From: Omnitrophica WOR_2 bacterium RIFCSPLOWO2_12_FULL_46_30
Lineage (GTDB): Bacteria; Omnitrophota; Gorgyraeia; Gygaellales; UBA12090
NCBI GenBank assembly: GCA_001805845.1
Contig: MHHA01000017.1
Coordinates: 1-15,445, forward strand
Direction: 5' to 3'
Length of the DNA stretch: 15,445 nucleotides
Positions 5,900-14,115 of this stretch are shown here, piece after piece; positions within the stretch are counted from its first letter, which is position 1, and every line of letters starts with the position of its first letter. A program made the position numbers and the translations under genes. The notes beneath the pieces were generated by a model. That model searched no databases. It was not told the origin of the DNA and saw only the letters and a program-made list of their open reading frames with translations.

Positions 5900-8300
5900 T
5901 CCTCTTATCTACCTTTACCTGAGCGCCTTCAAGGAACCGCTTAGAGATGATATCCTGGGCTAAAGGATCCTCAATAAATCTCTGGATTATCCGCTTTAAT
6001 GGCCTGGCGCCGAATACCGGGTCAAAACCTTTTTCAATCAGGAAATCCTTTGCCCCTTCGGTTAATTCCAGGGCAATCTTCTGTTCTTTCAGCCTTTCTC
6101 TAAGAAATCCGAGTTCAATCTCTACAATCTTATGGAGATCTTCTTTAACCAACGGCCGAAAGACAATGGTATCATCAATACGATTTAAGAATTCCGGTTT
6201 AAAGGTCCGCTTGACCTCTTCCAGAAGCTTCTCCTTCATCTCCTGATAGGTCAACTCTTCCGCTTGAGATTTAAACCCGATAGAGCCCTGCTTGCGGATT
6301 AATTCCGCGCCCACGTTGGAGGTCATAATCACGATGGTATTGCGAAAATCAATCTTTCTGCCGAAACTATCGGTGAGCCGGCCGTCTTCAAAAACCTGCA
6401 AGAGTAAATTGAACACATCAGCGTGCGCCTTTTCAATTTCATCCAACAAGATTACCGAATAAGGCCTGCGCCTGACCTTCTCAGTAAGCTGTCCGCCTTC
6501 TTCATAGCCGACATATCCCGGCGGAGCTCCGATGAGGCGGGAGACATTAAACTTTTCCATATACTCAGACATATCCAATTGCACTAATGCCTCTTCATCG
6601 CCAAACATAAACTCAGCCAGGGCCCTGGCCAGAAGGGTTTTCCCGACACCGGTAGGGCCTAAGAATATAAATGAACCGATAGGCCGGCGCGGGTCCTTGA
6701 TCCCGGCTCTTGACCTGCGCACCGCATGGGCAATTGCCGAGATTGCTTCTTCCTGGCCGATAACCCGCTTACGCAGCCCTTCCTCAATCTTAAGCAGTTT
6801 TTCCCCCTCCTTTTCTTCCAGCCGGAAAAGAGGTATTCCGGTCCACTGGGCTACAATTTTGGCAATTGCCTCAGCATCTACCACGGCCCTGACCTCATCC
6901 CTCTTTTCGTTCCATTCTTTGTTCAGCCGCTCAAGCTCTAAGCGCGCCTGGCGCTCCTGGTCGCGAAGATTAGCCGCCTTTTCAAAATCCTGGGACTTGA
7001 TATACGCCTCTTTTTCCTTCCGGAGCTCTTCAACCTTGATTTCCCATTCTTTAAGATTCGCAGGCACCACCAAAACATCTAAGCGCGCCCGGGAGCCTGC
7101 CTCATCAATCATGTCTATGGCTTTATCCGGTAAAAATCTTCCTGAGATATAGCGGTCAGACAGCTTTGCCGCTGCCTCCAGGGCCTCATCCGGAAATTTT
7201 ACCCGATGATGCGTTTCATATCTCTCGCGCAGGCCTTTAAGGATTTCAATGGTCTGTTCCACATTGGGAGGGTCCACCATTATGGTCTGGAATCTTCTTT
7301 CCAGGGCCGCGTCCTTCTCAATATATTTGCGGTATTCATCAAGCGTGGTTGCGCCGATACACCTGATTTCGCCCCGGGATAAAGACGGCTTCAGGATATT
7401 TGAGGCGTCAATCGCTCCCTCTGCGGCGCCTGCACCCACTAAGGTATGCAGCTCGTCAATAAAAATGATTACGTCCTGAGAACGTTTAATTTCTTCCATC
7501 ACTGCCTTGATGCGCTCCTCAAACTGGCCGCGGTATTTCGTCCCGGCAACCATCAAAGCCAAATCCAGAACGATGATGCGCTTTTTTCGTAAATTCTCCG
7601 TGATATTGCCGCTGACTATTGCCTGGGCCAGGCCTTCCACGATTGCAGTTTTTCCCACTCCGGCCTCGCCCAGAAGCACCGGGTTATTTTTGGTGCGGCG
7701 GGAGAGTATCTGGATAATCCGCTCAATTTCATTCTTGCGGTTAATCACCGGGTCAAGCTTGCCTTCCTGGGCGGCCTGGGTAATATCCCTGCCAAAGGCA
7801 TCAAGCGCGGGGGTCCTGGGCTTTCCGGGAGCAGCCTGCGGCTGCTGGCCGAAGCCGGGAGTTACCGCGCCCAGGACATTCAGGACTTCATTTCTCACCC
7901 TGTCTAAATCCAGCCCTAAGTTCAGCAGCACCTGGGAGGCAACAGATTCTCCTTCGCGGATCAAACCCAGTAAAATATGTTCAGTGCCGATATAATTATG
8001 GCCTAAGGCCCGGGCTTCCTCTGCCGCCAGCTCAAGCGCCTTTTTTGCCCGGGGCGTAAAGGGAATGTCTCCGAGTATCTGGGTGGTGGGGCCCGGCTGG
8101 ACAACCTTCTCCACCTCTAAGCGGATAGTCTGCAGGTCTAAACCCATCTTTTCTAATACCGCTGCCGCGACTCCTTCTCCTTCGCGGATAAGCCCTAACA
8201 AGATGTGTTCGGTTCCGATATAATCGTGGTTAAAACGCCTGGCTTCCTCTTTAGCCAGAATAATTACCTTCCTCGCCCTTTCAGTAAAACGGTTAAACAT
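5877..8300 (-). CDS. clpC: ATP-dependent Clp protease ATP-binding subunit ClpC
   Basis: The product is an 807-residue Hsp100 unfoldase that feeds proteins, including arginine-phosphorylated ones, to ClpP. Domains in order: two N-terminal Clp repeats (about 1-145); first ATPase with Walker A GEAGVGKT (211-218), pore loop KYRG (255-258) and Walker B IIFIDE (278-283); a coiled middle domain with a UVR-like stretch (about 415-465), diagnostic of ClpC rather than ClpB; and second ATPase with Walker A GPTGVGKT (548-555), pore loop GYVG (595-598) and Walker B VILLDE (616-621). An IGF tripeptide (674-676) in the ClpP-docking loop indicates partnership with ClpP, which is not in the window. GGAGGA (8308-8313) lies 7 bases before the ATG. 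The gene follows mcsB after 27 bases. No CtsR-type operator was seen upstream. Confidence 0.98.
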   Translation of the reverse strand: MFNRFTERARKVIILAKEEARRFNHDYIGTEHILLGLIREGEGVAAAVLEKMGLDLQTIRLEVEKVVQPGPTTQILGDIPFTPRAKKALELAAEEARALGHNYIGTEHILLGLIREGESVASQVLLNLGLDLDRVRNEVLNVLGAVTPGFGQQPQAAPGKPRTPALDAFGRDITQAAQEGKLDPVINRKNEIERIIQILSRRTKNNPVLLGEAGVGKTAIVEGLAQAIVSGNITENLRKKRIIVLDLALMVAGTKYRGQFEERIKAVMEEIKRSQDVIIFIDELHTLVGAGAAEGAIDASNILKPSLSRGEIRCIGATTLDEYRKYIEKDAALERRFQTIMVDPPNVEQTIEILKGLRERYETHHRVKFPDEALEAAAKLSDRYISGRFLPDKAIDMIDEAGSRARLDVLVVPANLKEWEIKVEELRKEKEAYIKSQDFEKAANLRDQERQARLELERLNKEWNEKRDEVRAVVDAEAIAKIVAQWTGIPLFRLEEKEGEKLLKIEEGLRKRVIGQEEAISAIAHAVRRSRAGIKDPRRPIGSFIFLGPTGVGKTLLARALAEFMFGDEEALVQLDMSEYMEKFNVSRLIGAPPGYVGYEEGGQLTEKVRRRPYSVILLDEIEKAHADVFNLLLQVFEDGRLTDSFGRKIDFRNTIVIMTSNVGAELIRKQGSIGFKSQAEELTYQEMKEKLLEEVKRTFKPEFLNRIDDTIVFRPLVKEDLHKIVEIELGFLRERLKEQKIALELTEGAKDFLIEKGFDPVFGARPLKRIIQRFIEDPLAQDIISKRFLEGAQVKVDKRNDALVFE

Positions 8301-8327
8301 AGTTTATTCCTCCGGTTCTATAATTAG

Positions 8328-9392
8328 TTACGAATTTTTATTTCCCCCTGCCAACTTACTGCGGATTATCATTGCCCGCTTGACATCTCTTTCTTGAGCG
8401 TTAAGTTTCTTACCTTCCAATTTTTGTAAGTGCGCCGGCTGAATCAAGAGAAAAAGCTCATTAATGGTCCTGCGGTCAATATCTTTCACCAGGTCTAAAT
8501 CAGAACCTAAGCGCACCATGGATAAAAGCTCGGTGGTCTCCTGCGAGGAGATGATGTAAGCGCTTTTGAGCACTCCGAAGGCGCGCCAAACCCTGTCTTC
8601 TAATAATGCCCGCTGCTGTTTTAAGAGCGTATTGCGCGCCTGTTCTTCATGCTCAATTATCTGCCGGATGAGCCCGTTGATATTGCTGATAATTTCATCT
8701 TCGTTATGGCCCAATGAAACCTGATTAGAAATCTGAAAGAAATTGCCGATCGCCTGGGTCCCTTCTCCGTAAAGCCCCCTGGTGGTAAAACTGAGTTTTG
8801 CGATCGCGGAAAGAACTTTATCAATGGTGCGCAGCATCACCAGGGCCGGCAGGTGCAGCATCAGCGAACCGCGCATCCCGGTTCCGGCATTGGTTGGACA
8901 GGCAGTCAGATATCCCAGCTCCGGAGAAAAGGCGTAATTAAGTTCTTTAGAAAGAGCGTCATCAATGGTGTTCATTATCTCCCAGGCCCCCAATAAATCA
9001 AATCCGGATTTCATCACCTGCATCCTCAGGTGATCTTCTTCGTTGAGCATAAGGGAGATAATCTCTTCATCGTCAATGACGATGGCTTTGGAATCCGGCC
9101 TGGAAGCCTGCTCCCGGCTCATCAGATGGCGTTCAACAAGGAACTGCTTATCCACGTTATCCATCTCTAAAAGCCTGAAAAAGGTGGTTTTCTCAAGGTA
9201 ATTTACCCGCTGGACCGCCTCTTTGAGCATATTCATTGTTTCTTCGGCCTGAGGCCTGCTTGCCCATTGCGGAAAGAGCCTTCCCTGCAGGTTTCTTGCC
9301 AGCCGTACGCGGCTTGAGATAATAATATCGGAATGAGGGCCTGTGCCCTTAAGCCATTCGCTGGTATGATTTATCAGATTATCTAATGTCAC
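8328..9392 (-). CDS. mcsB: Protein-arginine kinase McsB
   Basis: The product is a 354-residue member of the ATP:guanido phosphotransferase family. McsB phosphorylates arginines on proteins, marking them for ClpC-ClpP. Visible features are the N-terminal SSRVRLARN block (26-34), the substrate-loop NEED (117-120) with catalytic-type glutamates, the active-site cysteine in CPTNAGTG (C165), the nucleotide-binding GLYGEGTQA stretch and a C-terminal RDVKRA (335-340) matching the RDxxRA phosphoarginine-sensing site of Firmicute McsB. No key residue is missing, so an active kinase is expected. Translation starts at GTG (9392), which shares bases with the mcsA stop codon (GTGA), with GGAG eight bases upstream. 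McsA and McsB are therefore made as a coupled pair. Confidence 0.97.
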   Translation of the reverse strand: MTLDNLINHTSEWLKGTGPHSDIIISSRVRLARNLQGRLFPQWASRPQAEETMNMLKEAVQRVNYLEKTTFFRLLEMDNVDKQFLVERHLMSREQASRPDSKAIVIDDEEIISLMLNEEDHLRMQVMKSGFDLLGAWEIMNTIDDALSKELNYAFSPELGYLTACPTNAGTGMRGSLMLHLPALVMLRTIDKVLSAIAKLSFTTRGLYGEGTQAIGNFFQISNQVSLGHNEDEIISNINGLIRQIIEHEEQARNTLLKQQRALLEDRVWRAFGVLKSAYIISSQETTELLSMVRLGSDLDLVKDIDRRTINELFLLIQPAHLQKLEGKKLNAQERDVKRAMIIRSKLAGGNKNS

Positions 9393-9898
9393 TCTTTGTT
9401 CTCCGGCCCTTTCTTCTCCAGCTCCTTAAGCGCATCCCGGATACGCGCTGCCTCTTCAAATTCCTCATCCCGGATTGCCTTCTCAAGCTTTGTCTTTAAT
9501 TCTGCGAGCTCGGGCTTTCCCTGGGCCGGCATGACAATCGCCAGCGGAATTTTTCCATAATGCCTGCTTGAGCCATGGATGCGTTTCAGAAGCGGCATCA
9601 AATATTTACGAAATGAATTATAACATTCGCTGCAGCCCAAGCGGCCCATCTTTCTGAAATCTTCGTAGCTTATGCCGCAGTTAGGGCATTTTAACTTGAT
9701 GATTTCCTTGCCCTCCACCAGGGTCTTGCCCACATCGGACAACCCTGCCAGGAGGTCAGCCAGGCCAAACTGCTGTTCCATATCCATGGATTTGGTTTTG
9801 GCGCATTCCTCGCAGAGATGCAGCTCCGTCATCTGCTCATCAATAATCTCGGTTAAGTGCACGGTCGCAGGATTAACGGCGCAAATATCACAAACCAT
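9389..9898 (-). CDS. mcsA: McsA, zinc-finger activator of the McsB arginine kinase
   Basis: The product is a 169-residue protein with two pairs of CxxC in the first part (C3/C6 and C29/C32), two more (C71/C74 and C89/C92) and a C-terminal UVR motif (about 130-165) similar to the one in the ClpC middle domain. This is the full McsA architecture. In Firmicutes McsA binds zinc, activates McsB and helps link it to ClpC. The ATG at 9898 is preceded by GGGGTG. The gene starts 17 bases after ilvE and overlaps mcsB. In Firmicutes the gene before mcsA is ctsR; here that position is held by the aminotransferase. Confidence 0.95.
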   Translation of the reverse strand: MVCDICAVNPATVHLTEIIDEQMTELHLCEECAKTKSMDMEQQFGLADLLAGLSDVGKTLVEGKEIIKLKCPNCGISYEDFRKMGRLGCSECYNSFRKYLMPLLKRIHGSSRHYGKIPLAIVMPAQGKPELAELKTKLEKAIRDEEFEEAARIRDALKELEKKGPENKE

Positions 9899-9915
9899 AG
9901 CTCACCCCGTTCATA

Positions 9916-10785
9916 TTAATACCTTATCCCTTCTCTCTTGGTGCTCTTACGAAACTCCCTTATCAGCCTTAAGGTTAAACTTCCGGGCTTGCCGCTTCCG
10001 ATTTTTCTCCCGTCAACTTTTACCACCGGAATAACCTCAGCCGCGGTCCCGGTTAAAAAACACTCATCAGCAATATAGACCTCATGGCGGGTAATCACAT
10101 GTTCGTGCACGCCAATGCCTTTTTTTGAAGCAATCTCTAAGATGGTATCCCGGGTTATCCCGCGCAAAGTTCCCATACACTGCGGAGGCGTATAGAGCTC
10201 GTTTCTTTTGACAATAAAGATATTATCCCCGGTGCATTCTGCAACATAGCCCAAGGAATCAAGCATAATTGCCTCTTCGTAACCGCAGTTGATCGCCTCA
10301 ATTTTAGCTAAGATATTATTCAAATAATTCAATGACTTAATCTGGGGGTTAAGCGCCTCGGGAAGATTCCTGATCGTCGGCACGGTAATAATTTCCATAC
10401 CCTCTTTATAAAGCTTCTGGGGATAGAGGGCAATCCTGTCGGCGATAATAACCACGCTGGCGTTGCCTTTACACTTACGGGGGTCTAATCCCAGGTCCCC
10501 CTCGCCCCGCGAAACAATTAAACGGATATACGCGTTATCTAACTTATTCACTCGCAGGGTATCGCGGACTGCCTTAACCAACCGCTCTTTAGTTAAGGGA
10601 ATCTCAAGGCAGATACTTTGCGCTGATTCAAATAAACGGTCAATGTGCTCTTTTAATTTAAAGACCAGGCGGTTATAAGACCTGACCCCTTCAAAAACTC
10701 CGTCTCCGTAAAGAAAACCGTGGTCAAAGACCGAAATCTTTGCATCTTTTTTTTCGTAAAATTTTCCGTTGATATAGACCTTCAT
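9916..10785 (-). CDS. ilvE: Class IV aminotransferase, branched-chain amino acid type (IlvE)
   Basis: The product is a 289-residue PLP enzyme of fold type IV. Branched-chain aminotransferases swap the amino group between glutamate and the 2-keto acids of leucine, isoleucine and valine. Visible features are the N-terminal DHGFLYGDGVFEGVRSY (21-37), catalytic lysine K150 in PQIKSLNYLNN, E183 in AECTGDNIF and the phosphate-binding GTAAEVIPV near residue 236. A D-amino-acid aminotransferase or aminodeoxychorismate lyase has a similar fold, but FEGVRSY and the length favour IlvE. The frame is open to a TTG at 10791, but GGAGG (10793-10797) sits seven bases before the ATG at 10785, which is chosen. 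It lies between lolD (21-base gap) and mcsA (17-base gap), with no obvious functional link to either. Confidence 0.9.
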   Translation of the reverse strand: MKVYINGKFYEKKDAKISVFDHGFLYGDGVFEGVRSYNRLVFKLKEHIDRLFESAQSICLEIPLTKERLVKAVRDTLRVNKLDNAYIRLIVSRGEGDLGLDPRKCKGNASVVIIADRIALYPQKLYKEGMEIITVPTIRNLPEALNPQIKSLNYLNNILAKIEAINCGYEEAIMLDSLGYVAECTGDNIFIVKRNELYTPPQCMGTLRGITRDTILEIASKKGIGVHEHVITRHEVYIADECFLTGTAAEVIPVVKVDGRKIGSGKPGSLTLRLIREFRKSTKREGIRY

Positions 10786-10792
10786 TGGCAAA

Positions 10793-10797
10793 CCTCC
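10793..10797 (-). promoter_or_regulatory. Ribosome binding site that fixes the ilvE start
   Basis: GGAGG on the minus strand is seven bases from the ATG at 10785 but only one base from the in-frame TTG at 10791, so the ATG is the start. Confidence 0.85.
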
Positions 10798-10806
10798 GCA
10801 TTTTAT

Positions 10807-11490
10807 TTACGCTGCCGCTAATTTTCCGTCTGTAATATTATACACCTTAAAACCAAAACCAGCTACCTCTAAATTATGGGTCACCAGCACAATGGTCATT
10901 TTCCTTTCAAGGTTTAGCTTCTTAAGCAGCTGGCAGATTTGCCTTCCGTTTTCAGAATCAAGATTACCGGTTGGCTCATCGCAAAGCAAAAGCTTCGGCA
11001 TATTCATCAGAGCCCGGGCAATGGCCACCCGCTGCTGTTCCCCGCCGGATAACTGCCCGGGGAAATGCTTAATTCTATTTTTTAGCCCCAATTCTTCCAA
11101 TAATCCCAGGGCTGTCTTTGACAATTGCTTTCGCCTGTCCGCCGTGCGGCTGATCAGCGCCGGCATCATCACATTTTCTAAGACAGTAAATTCCGGCATA
11201 AGGTGGTAAAACTGGAAAACGAATCCGACTGCTTCGTTTCTGGCGCCGGATAACTCTGACTGCGATAAATTCTTAAAGGCCTTTCCCTCAAAAATAATCT
11301 CGCCGCTTGTCGGCGTATCCAAACCTCCCAGAATATGAAGCAGCGTTGATTTGCCGGCGCCTGAGGGCCCAAGAAGCGAGATAATCTCCCCCCTGGCAAT
11401 TTTTAAACTTACATCCCTTAGGACATGGAGCCTCTCCTTGCCGTTAGTATAATATTTATTGATATTTCTTGCCTCTAAGACATCACTCAT
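10807..11490 (-). CDS. lolD: Lipoprotein-releasing ABC transporter ATP-binding protein LolD
   Basis: The product is a 227-residue ATPase of the LolD/MacB/FtsE group. With the adjacent LolC/E permease it would extract lipoproteins from the inner membrane for delivery to the outer membrane. Motifs are Walker A GPSGAGKST (41-49), Q-loop VFQFYHLMPEFTVLENVMMP (91-110; the FYHLMPEFTVLENV type is LolD-like), signature LSGGEQQ (147-153) and Walker B LLLCDE (167-172). The frame is open to a TTG at 11505. The ATG at 11490, which overlaps the lolC stop (ATGAGTGATG), gives the usual start MSDVLEARNI and is preferred; no strong Shine-Dalgarno sequence is visible, consistent with coupling. Confidence 0.93.
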   Translation of the reverse strand: MSDVLEARNINKYYTNGKERLHVLRDVSLKIARGEIISLLGPSGAGKSTLLHILGGLDTPTSGEIIFEGKAFKNLSQSELSGARNEAVGFVFQFYHLMPEFTVLENVMMPALISRTADRRKQLSKTALGLLEELGLKNRIKHFPGQLSGGEQQRVAIARALMNMPKLLLCDEPTGNLDSENGRQICQLLKKLNLERKMTIVLVTHNLEVAGFGFKVYNITDGKLAAA

Positions 11491-12661
11491 AGCGCAGGGC
11501 TTCAACCGGGTTTAAATCCGCCGCCTTTTTTGCCGGATAAACCGTTGAGAGCAGGCTGATAAAAAATGCGGCGATGATAACCATTCCCGCATCCGGCCAT
11601 AAGACTAAGCTCACCGGGAGCCGGTCTAAATAATAGATATCCGGAGGTAATTTTATAAACTGGTATTTTTTGAGTAATACGCATAAGGAGACGCCGATTC
11701 CGCTTCCCAGAATAATGCCTGAGAATCCTATCAACAACCCCTCTAAGGTAAAAATCATCCGGATGCTTTGCGGGCTCATCCCGATTGCTTTTAATATTCC
11801 GATATCCTTGGTCTTTTCCGTAACCATAACCACCAGGGTGCTGACGATATTAAAGGCGGCAACCAGGACAATTAAGGCCAAGATGATAAACATCGTGATT
11901 TTTTCTAATTGTAAAGCGGCAAAGAAATTCCTGTTGCGCTCAATCCAGGTCCTCACATAAAAATTAACGCCCAGGGCGCCCTGAATCTTATTTTTGACTG
12001 CGTCTGCCAAAAACAACTTATCAATTTTTATACTTATACCGCTGGCTGCCTTATCCAATTCAAAAATCTCCTGCGCCTTGAGCAAGTCAATAAAAACAAC
12101 GTTGGCGTCAAAATCGTACATCCCGGAAACAAATAACCTCTTGACCGGCAGGCTGAATCTTCTTCCCTTGGAATTAACTAATACCAGCTCATCCCCTAAC
12201 CCAAGGCCTAAGGCGTAGCCCAATTCCTTGCCGATAAATACCCCGCCATCAAAATCTTTCGCGGCGCCGGCCAAATACTTATTAATATCAGTCACCCTGG
12301 ACTCTAAGCCCAAATCAATCCCGCGCACTACTATCCCGCGGGCAGATTCTTTTGTCTCTAAAAGCGCCTGGCTCTGGAGGAAAGGGCTGCCGGCAACGAT
12401 ATGGTCAATTTTGCTTAAACGCTCTAAAATCTGATGATAATCAGTTATCGCCGGATGCGCTTCAATCACTAAGTGCGAGTAGTTCCCGATGATTTTTTCT
12501 TTCAAATCCTTATCAAAACCGGACATCACTGCCAGAACCACGAGCAGCGCGGCAACCCCAATCGCCACTCCTAAGATTGAGATAATGCTGATTAAAGAGA
12601 CAAAACGCTCGCTGCGCCTGCCCCATAAATAACGCCAGCTTATCCAGAAAATTGCCCTCAT
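11483..12661 (-). CDS. lolC: Lipoprotein-releasing ABC transporter permease, LolC/LolE family
   Basis: The product is a 392-residue protein with the LolC/E layout: one N-terminal membrane helix (about 22-46) after MRAIFWISWRYLWGRR, a large periplasmic domain, then three C-terminal helices forming the FtsX domain (starting near residue 255, with KTKDIGILKAIGMSPQSI between the second and third helices). The end PVEALRYE is typical. Only one such permease is present next to lolD, where E. coli has both LolC and LolE, so a homodimer (LolF-like) is inferred; a second copy elsewhere cannot be excluded. The ATG at 12661 overlaps the lysS stop (ATGA), with GAGGG just upstream. lysS-lolC/E-lolD is a recurrent order in several diderm lineages. 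Confidence 0.93.
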   Translation of the reverse strand: MRAIFWISWRYLWGRRSERFVSLISIISILGVAIGVAALLVVLAVMSGFDKDLKEKIIGNYSHLVIEAHPAITDYHQILERLSKIDHIVAGSPFLQSQALLETKESARGIVVRGIDLGLESRVTDINKYLAGAAKDFDGGVFIGKELGYALGLGLGDELVLVNSKGRRFSLPVKRLFVSGMYDFDANVVFIDLLKAQEIFELDKAASGISIKIDKLFLADAVKNKIQGALGVNFYVRTWIERNRNFFAALQLEKITMFIILALIVLVAAFNIVSTLVVMVTEKTKDIGILKAIGMSPQSIRMIFTLEGLLIGFSGIILGSGIGVSLCVLLKKYQFIKLPPDIYYLDRLPVSLVLWPDAGMVIIAAFFISLLSTVYPAKKAADLNPVEALRYE

Positions 12662-14115
12662 TTGCCCTCTGGCTTTAAAAGAGGAAACAAAATCACATCC
12701 CTGATTGACGGCTGATCCGTTAAAATCATTACCAACCGGTCTATGCCAATGCCTAAGCCGCCGGCAGGCGGCATTCCGTATTCTAAAGCGGTGATAAAAT
12801 CTTCGTCAAGCATTCTCAACTGCTCCGGCTCCTGCCGGCTTTCAGCTATTTCTTCTTCCAGCCGCTTTCTCTGCTCTCTGGGGTCATTGAGTTCTGAGTA
12901 GGCATTGGCTATTTCCATACCGCCGATAAAAAGCTCAAATCTCTCGGAGATATAGGGATTATCCGGTTTATTCTTAGCCAGCGGGCAAAGGATAGAAAAA
13001 TAATCGGTAAAAAAAGCCGGCGAAAAGTCGGTGACTTCCGAAAGCATATCCTCAACTAATTTTACCACCTGAGAACGGCTGAGCTTTTTCTCATTCAATG
13101 CCCTGCCTTTTGCCTGCAACTTAGCCAGCATCGCCTGCGCTGAATCTTCGGGTATAATCCCGAATCTTTCCTTAACCACTTCGGCAAAAGAGTATCTCTT
13201 CCACGGCGGAGTTAGGTCTATGTCCTTGCCCTGATATTCAAACTTTAAACCCAACCCGGCTTGACCTGCCGCCTCAATAACTAATTCCTCGGTTAAAGTC
13301 ATCATCCCTTCACAATCACTGTATGCGCTATAGGCCTCAAGCATGGTAAACTCAGGATTATGCTTAGTTGAGACACCCTCATTGCGAAAACTACGGTTGA
13401 GCTCATAAACCTTCTCAAACCCGCCTACTAAGAGCCGTTTTAAATATAACTCAGGGGCAATCCTTAAATATAAATCCATCTTATGCTCATTATGGTGCGT
13501 CTTAAAGGGCCTGCCGGCTGCTCCCCCGGGGATAGGGTGCATCATCGGTGTCTCTACTTCTAAGTAGCCTTTCTTATCTAAATAATTGCGGATGCCGGAA
13601 ATAATTTTACCGCGCTGGATGAAAATCTTGCGCAACTCGCAATTAGCAATGAGGTCTATGTATCTTTGGCGGTATCTGGTTTCAATATCCTTTAAACCGT
13701 GCCATTTCTCCGGCAAGGGCCTTAAGGACTTGGATAATAAACGGATATTCAGCGCTTTTATCGTCGGCTCATTGGTGCGGGTTTTAAAAAGCTCCCCTTC
13801 AACTAACAGCAGATCCCCGATATCTAAGCCCGCGCATAATTGGAAAACTTCCTTACTTAAGACATCTTCTTTTAGATAAACCTGGAGCTTTGCCTCCTGG
13901 TCCCTGAGGTCAAAAAATACGGCTTTGCCATGCTCTCTCTTAGCGCTCAGCCTGCCGCAGACAACGGCCTGGGCGCCTTCCTTAAACCAGCTCAGGACAT
14001 TGGTGATGGACATTGCGCCGCTAAATTTCGGCAATGCCCCATATGGCCTTATCCCTTTTTGCTCCAGCGCCTTAAGCTTGGCGAGCCTTTCCTGCATTAT
14101 TTCGTTGGTTTCCAT
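12658..14115 (-). CDS. lysS: Lysyl-tRNA synthetase, class II
   Basis: The product is a 485-residue enzyme that charges tRNA-Lys. It has an N-terminal OB-fold anticodon-binding domain (about residues 50-125, including VVCGRLSAKR) and a class II catalytic domain. Motif 2 RNEGVSTKHNPEFTMLEAY is near 244-262 and motif 3 GIGIDRL near 455-461; the lysine-pocket stretches PGGAAGRPF and FIGGMEIANAYSELNDP are also present. Length and motifs are normal. The ATG at 14115 lies inside the end of the flavodiiron gene. GAGGTG (14120-14125) is well spaced before it, and the next ATG (14097) has no ribosome binding site, so the overlap appears genuine. Confidence 0.98.
   Translation of the reverse strand: METNEIMQERLAKLKALEQKGIRPYGALPKFSGAMSITNVLSWFKEGAQAVVCGRLSAKREHGKAVFFDLRDQEAKLQVYLKEDVLSKEVFQLCAGLDIGDLLLVEGELFKTRTNEPTIKALNIRLLSKSLRPLPEKWHGLKDIETRYRQRYIDLIANCELRKIFIQRGKIISGIRNYLDKKGYLEVETPMMHPIPGGAAGRPFKTHHNEHKMDLYLRIAPELYLKRLLVGGFEKVYELNRSFRNEGVSTKHNPEFTMLEAYSAYSDCEGMMTLTEELVIEAAGQAGLGLKFEYQGKDIDLTPPWKRYSFAEVVKERFGIIPEDSAQAMLAKLQAKGRALNEKKLSRSQVVKLVEDMLSEVTDFSPAFFTDYFSILCPLAKNKPDNPYISERFELFIGGMEIANAYSELNDPREQRKRLEEEIAESRQEPEQLRMLDEDFITALEYGMPPAGGLGIGIDRLVMILTDQPSIRDVILFPLLKPEGK

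Noticed and set aside
6532..7152. 206-codon plus-strand open frame opposite clpC
   Set aside because: It is antisense to the most conserved part of clpC and has a serine/arginine-rich composition typical of a shadow frame.
11491..11505. TTG start for lolD at 11505, adding five residues
   Set aside because: The ATG at 11490 gives the conserved MSDVLEARNI start and the usual tight overlap with the lolC stop.
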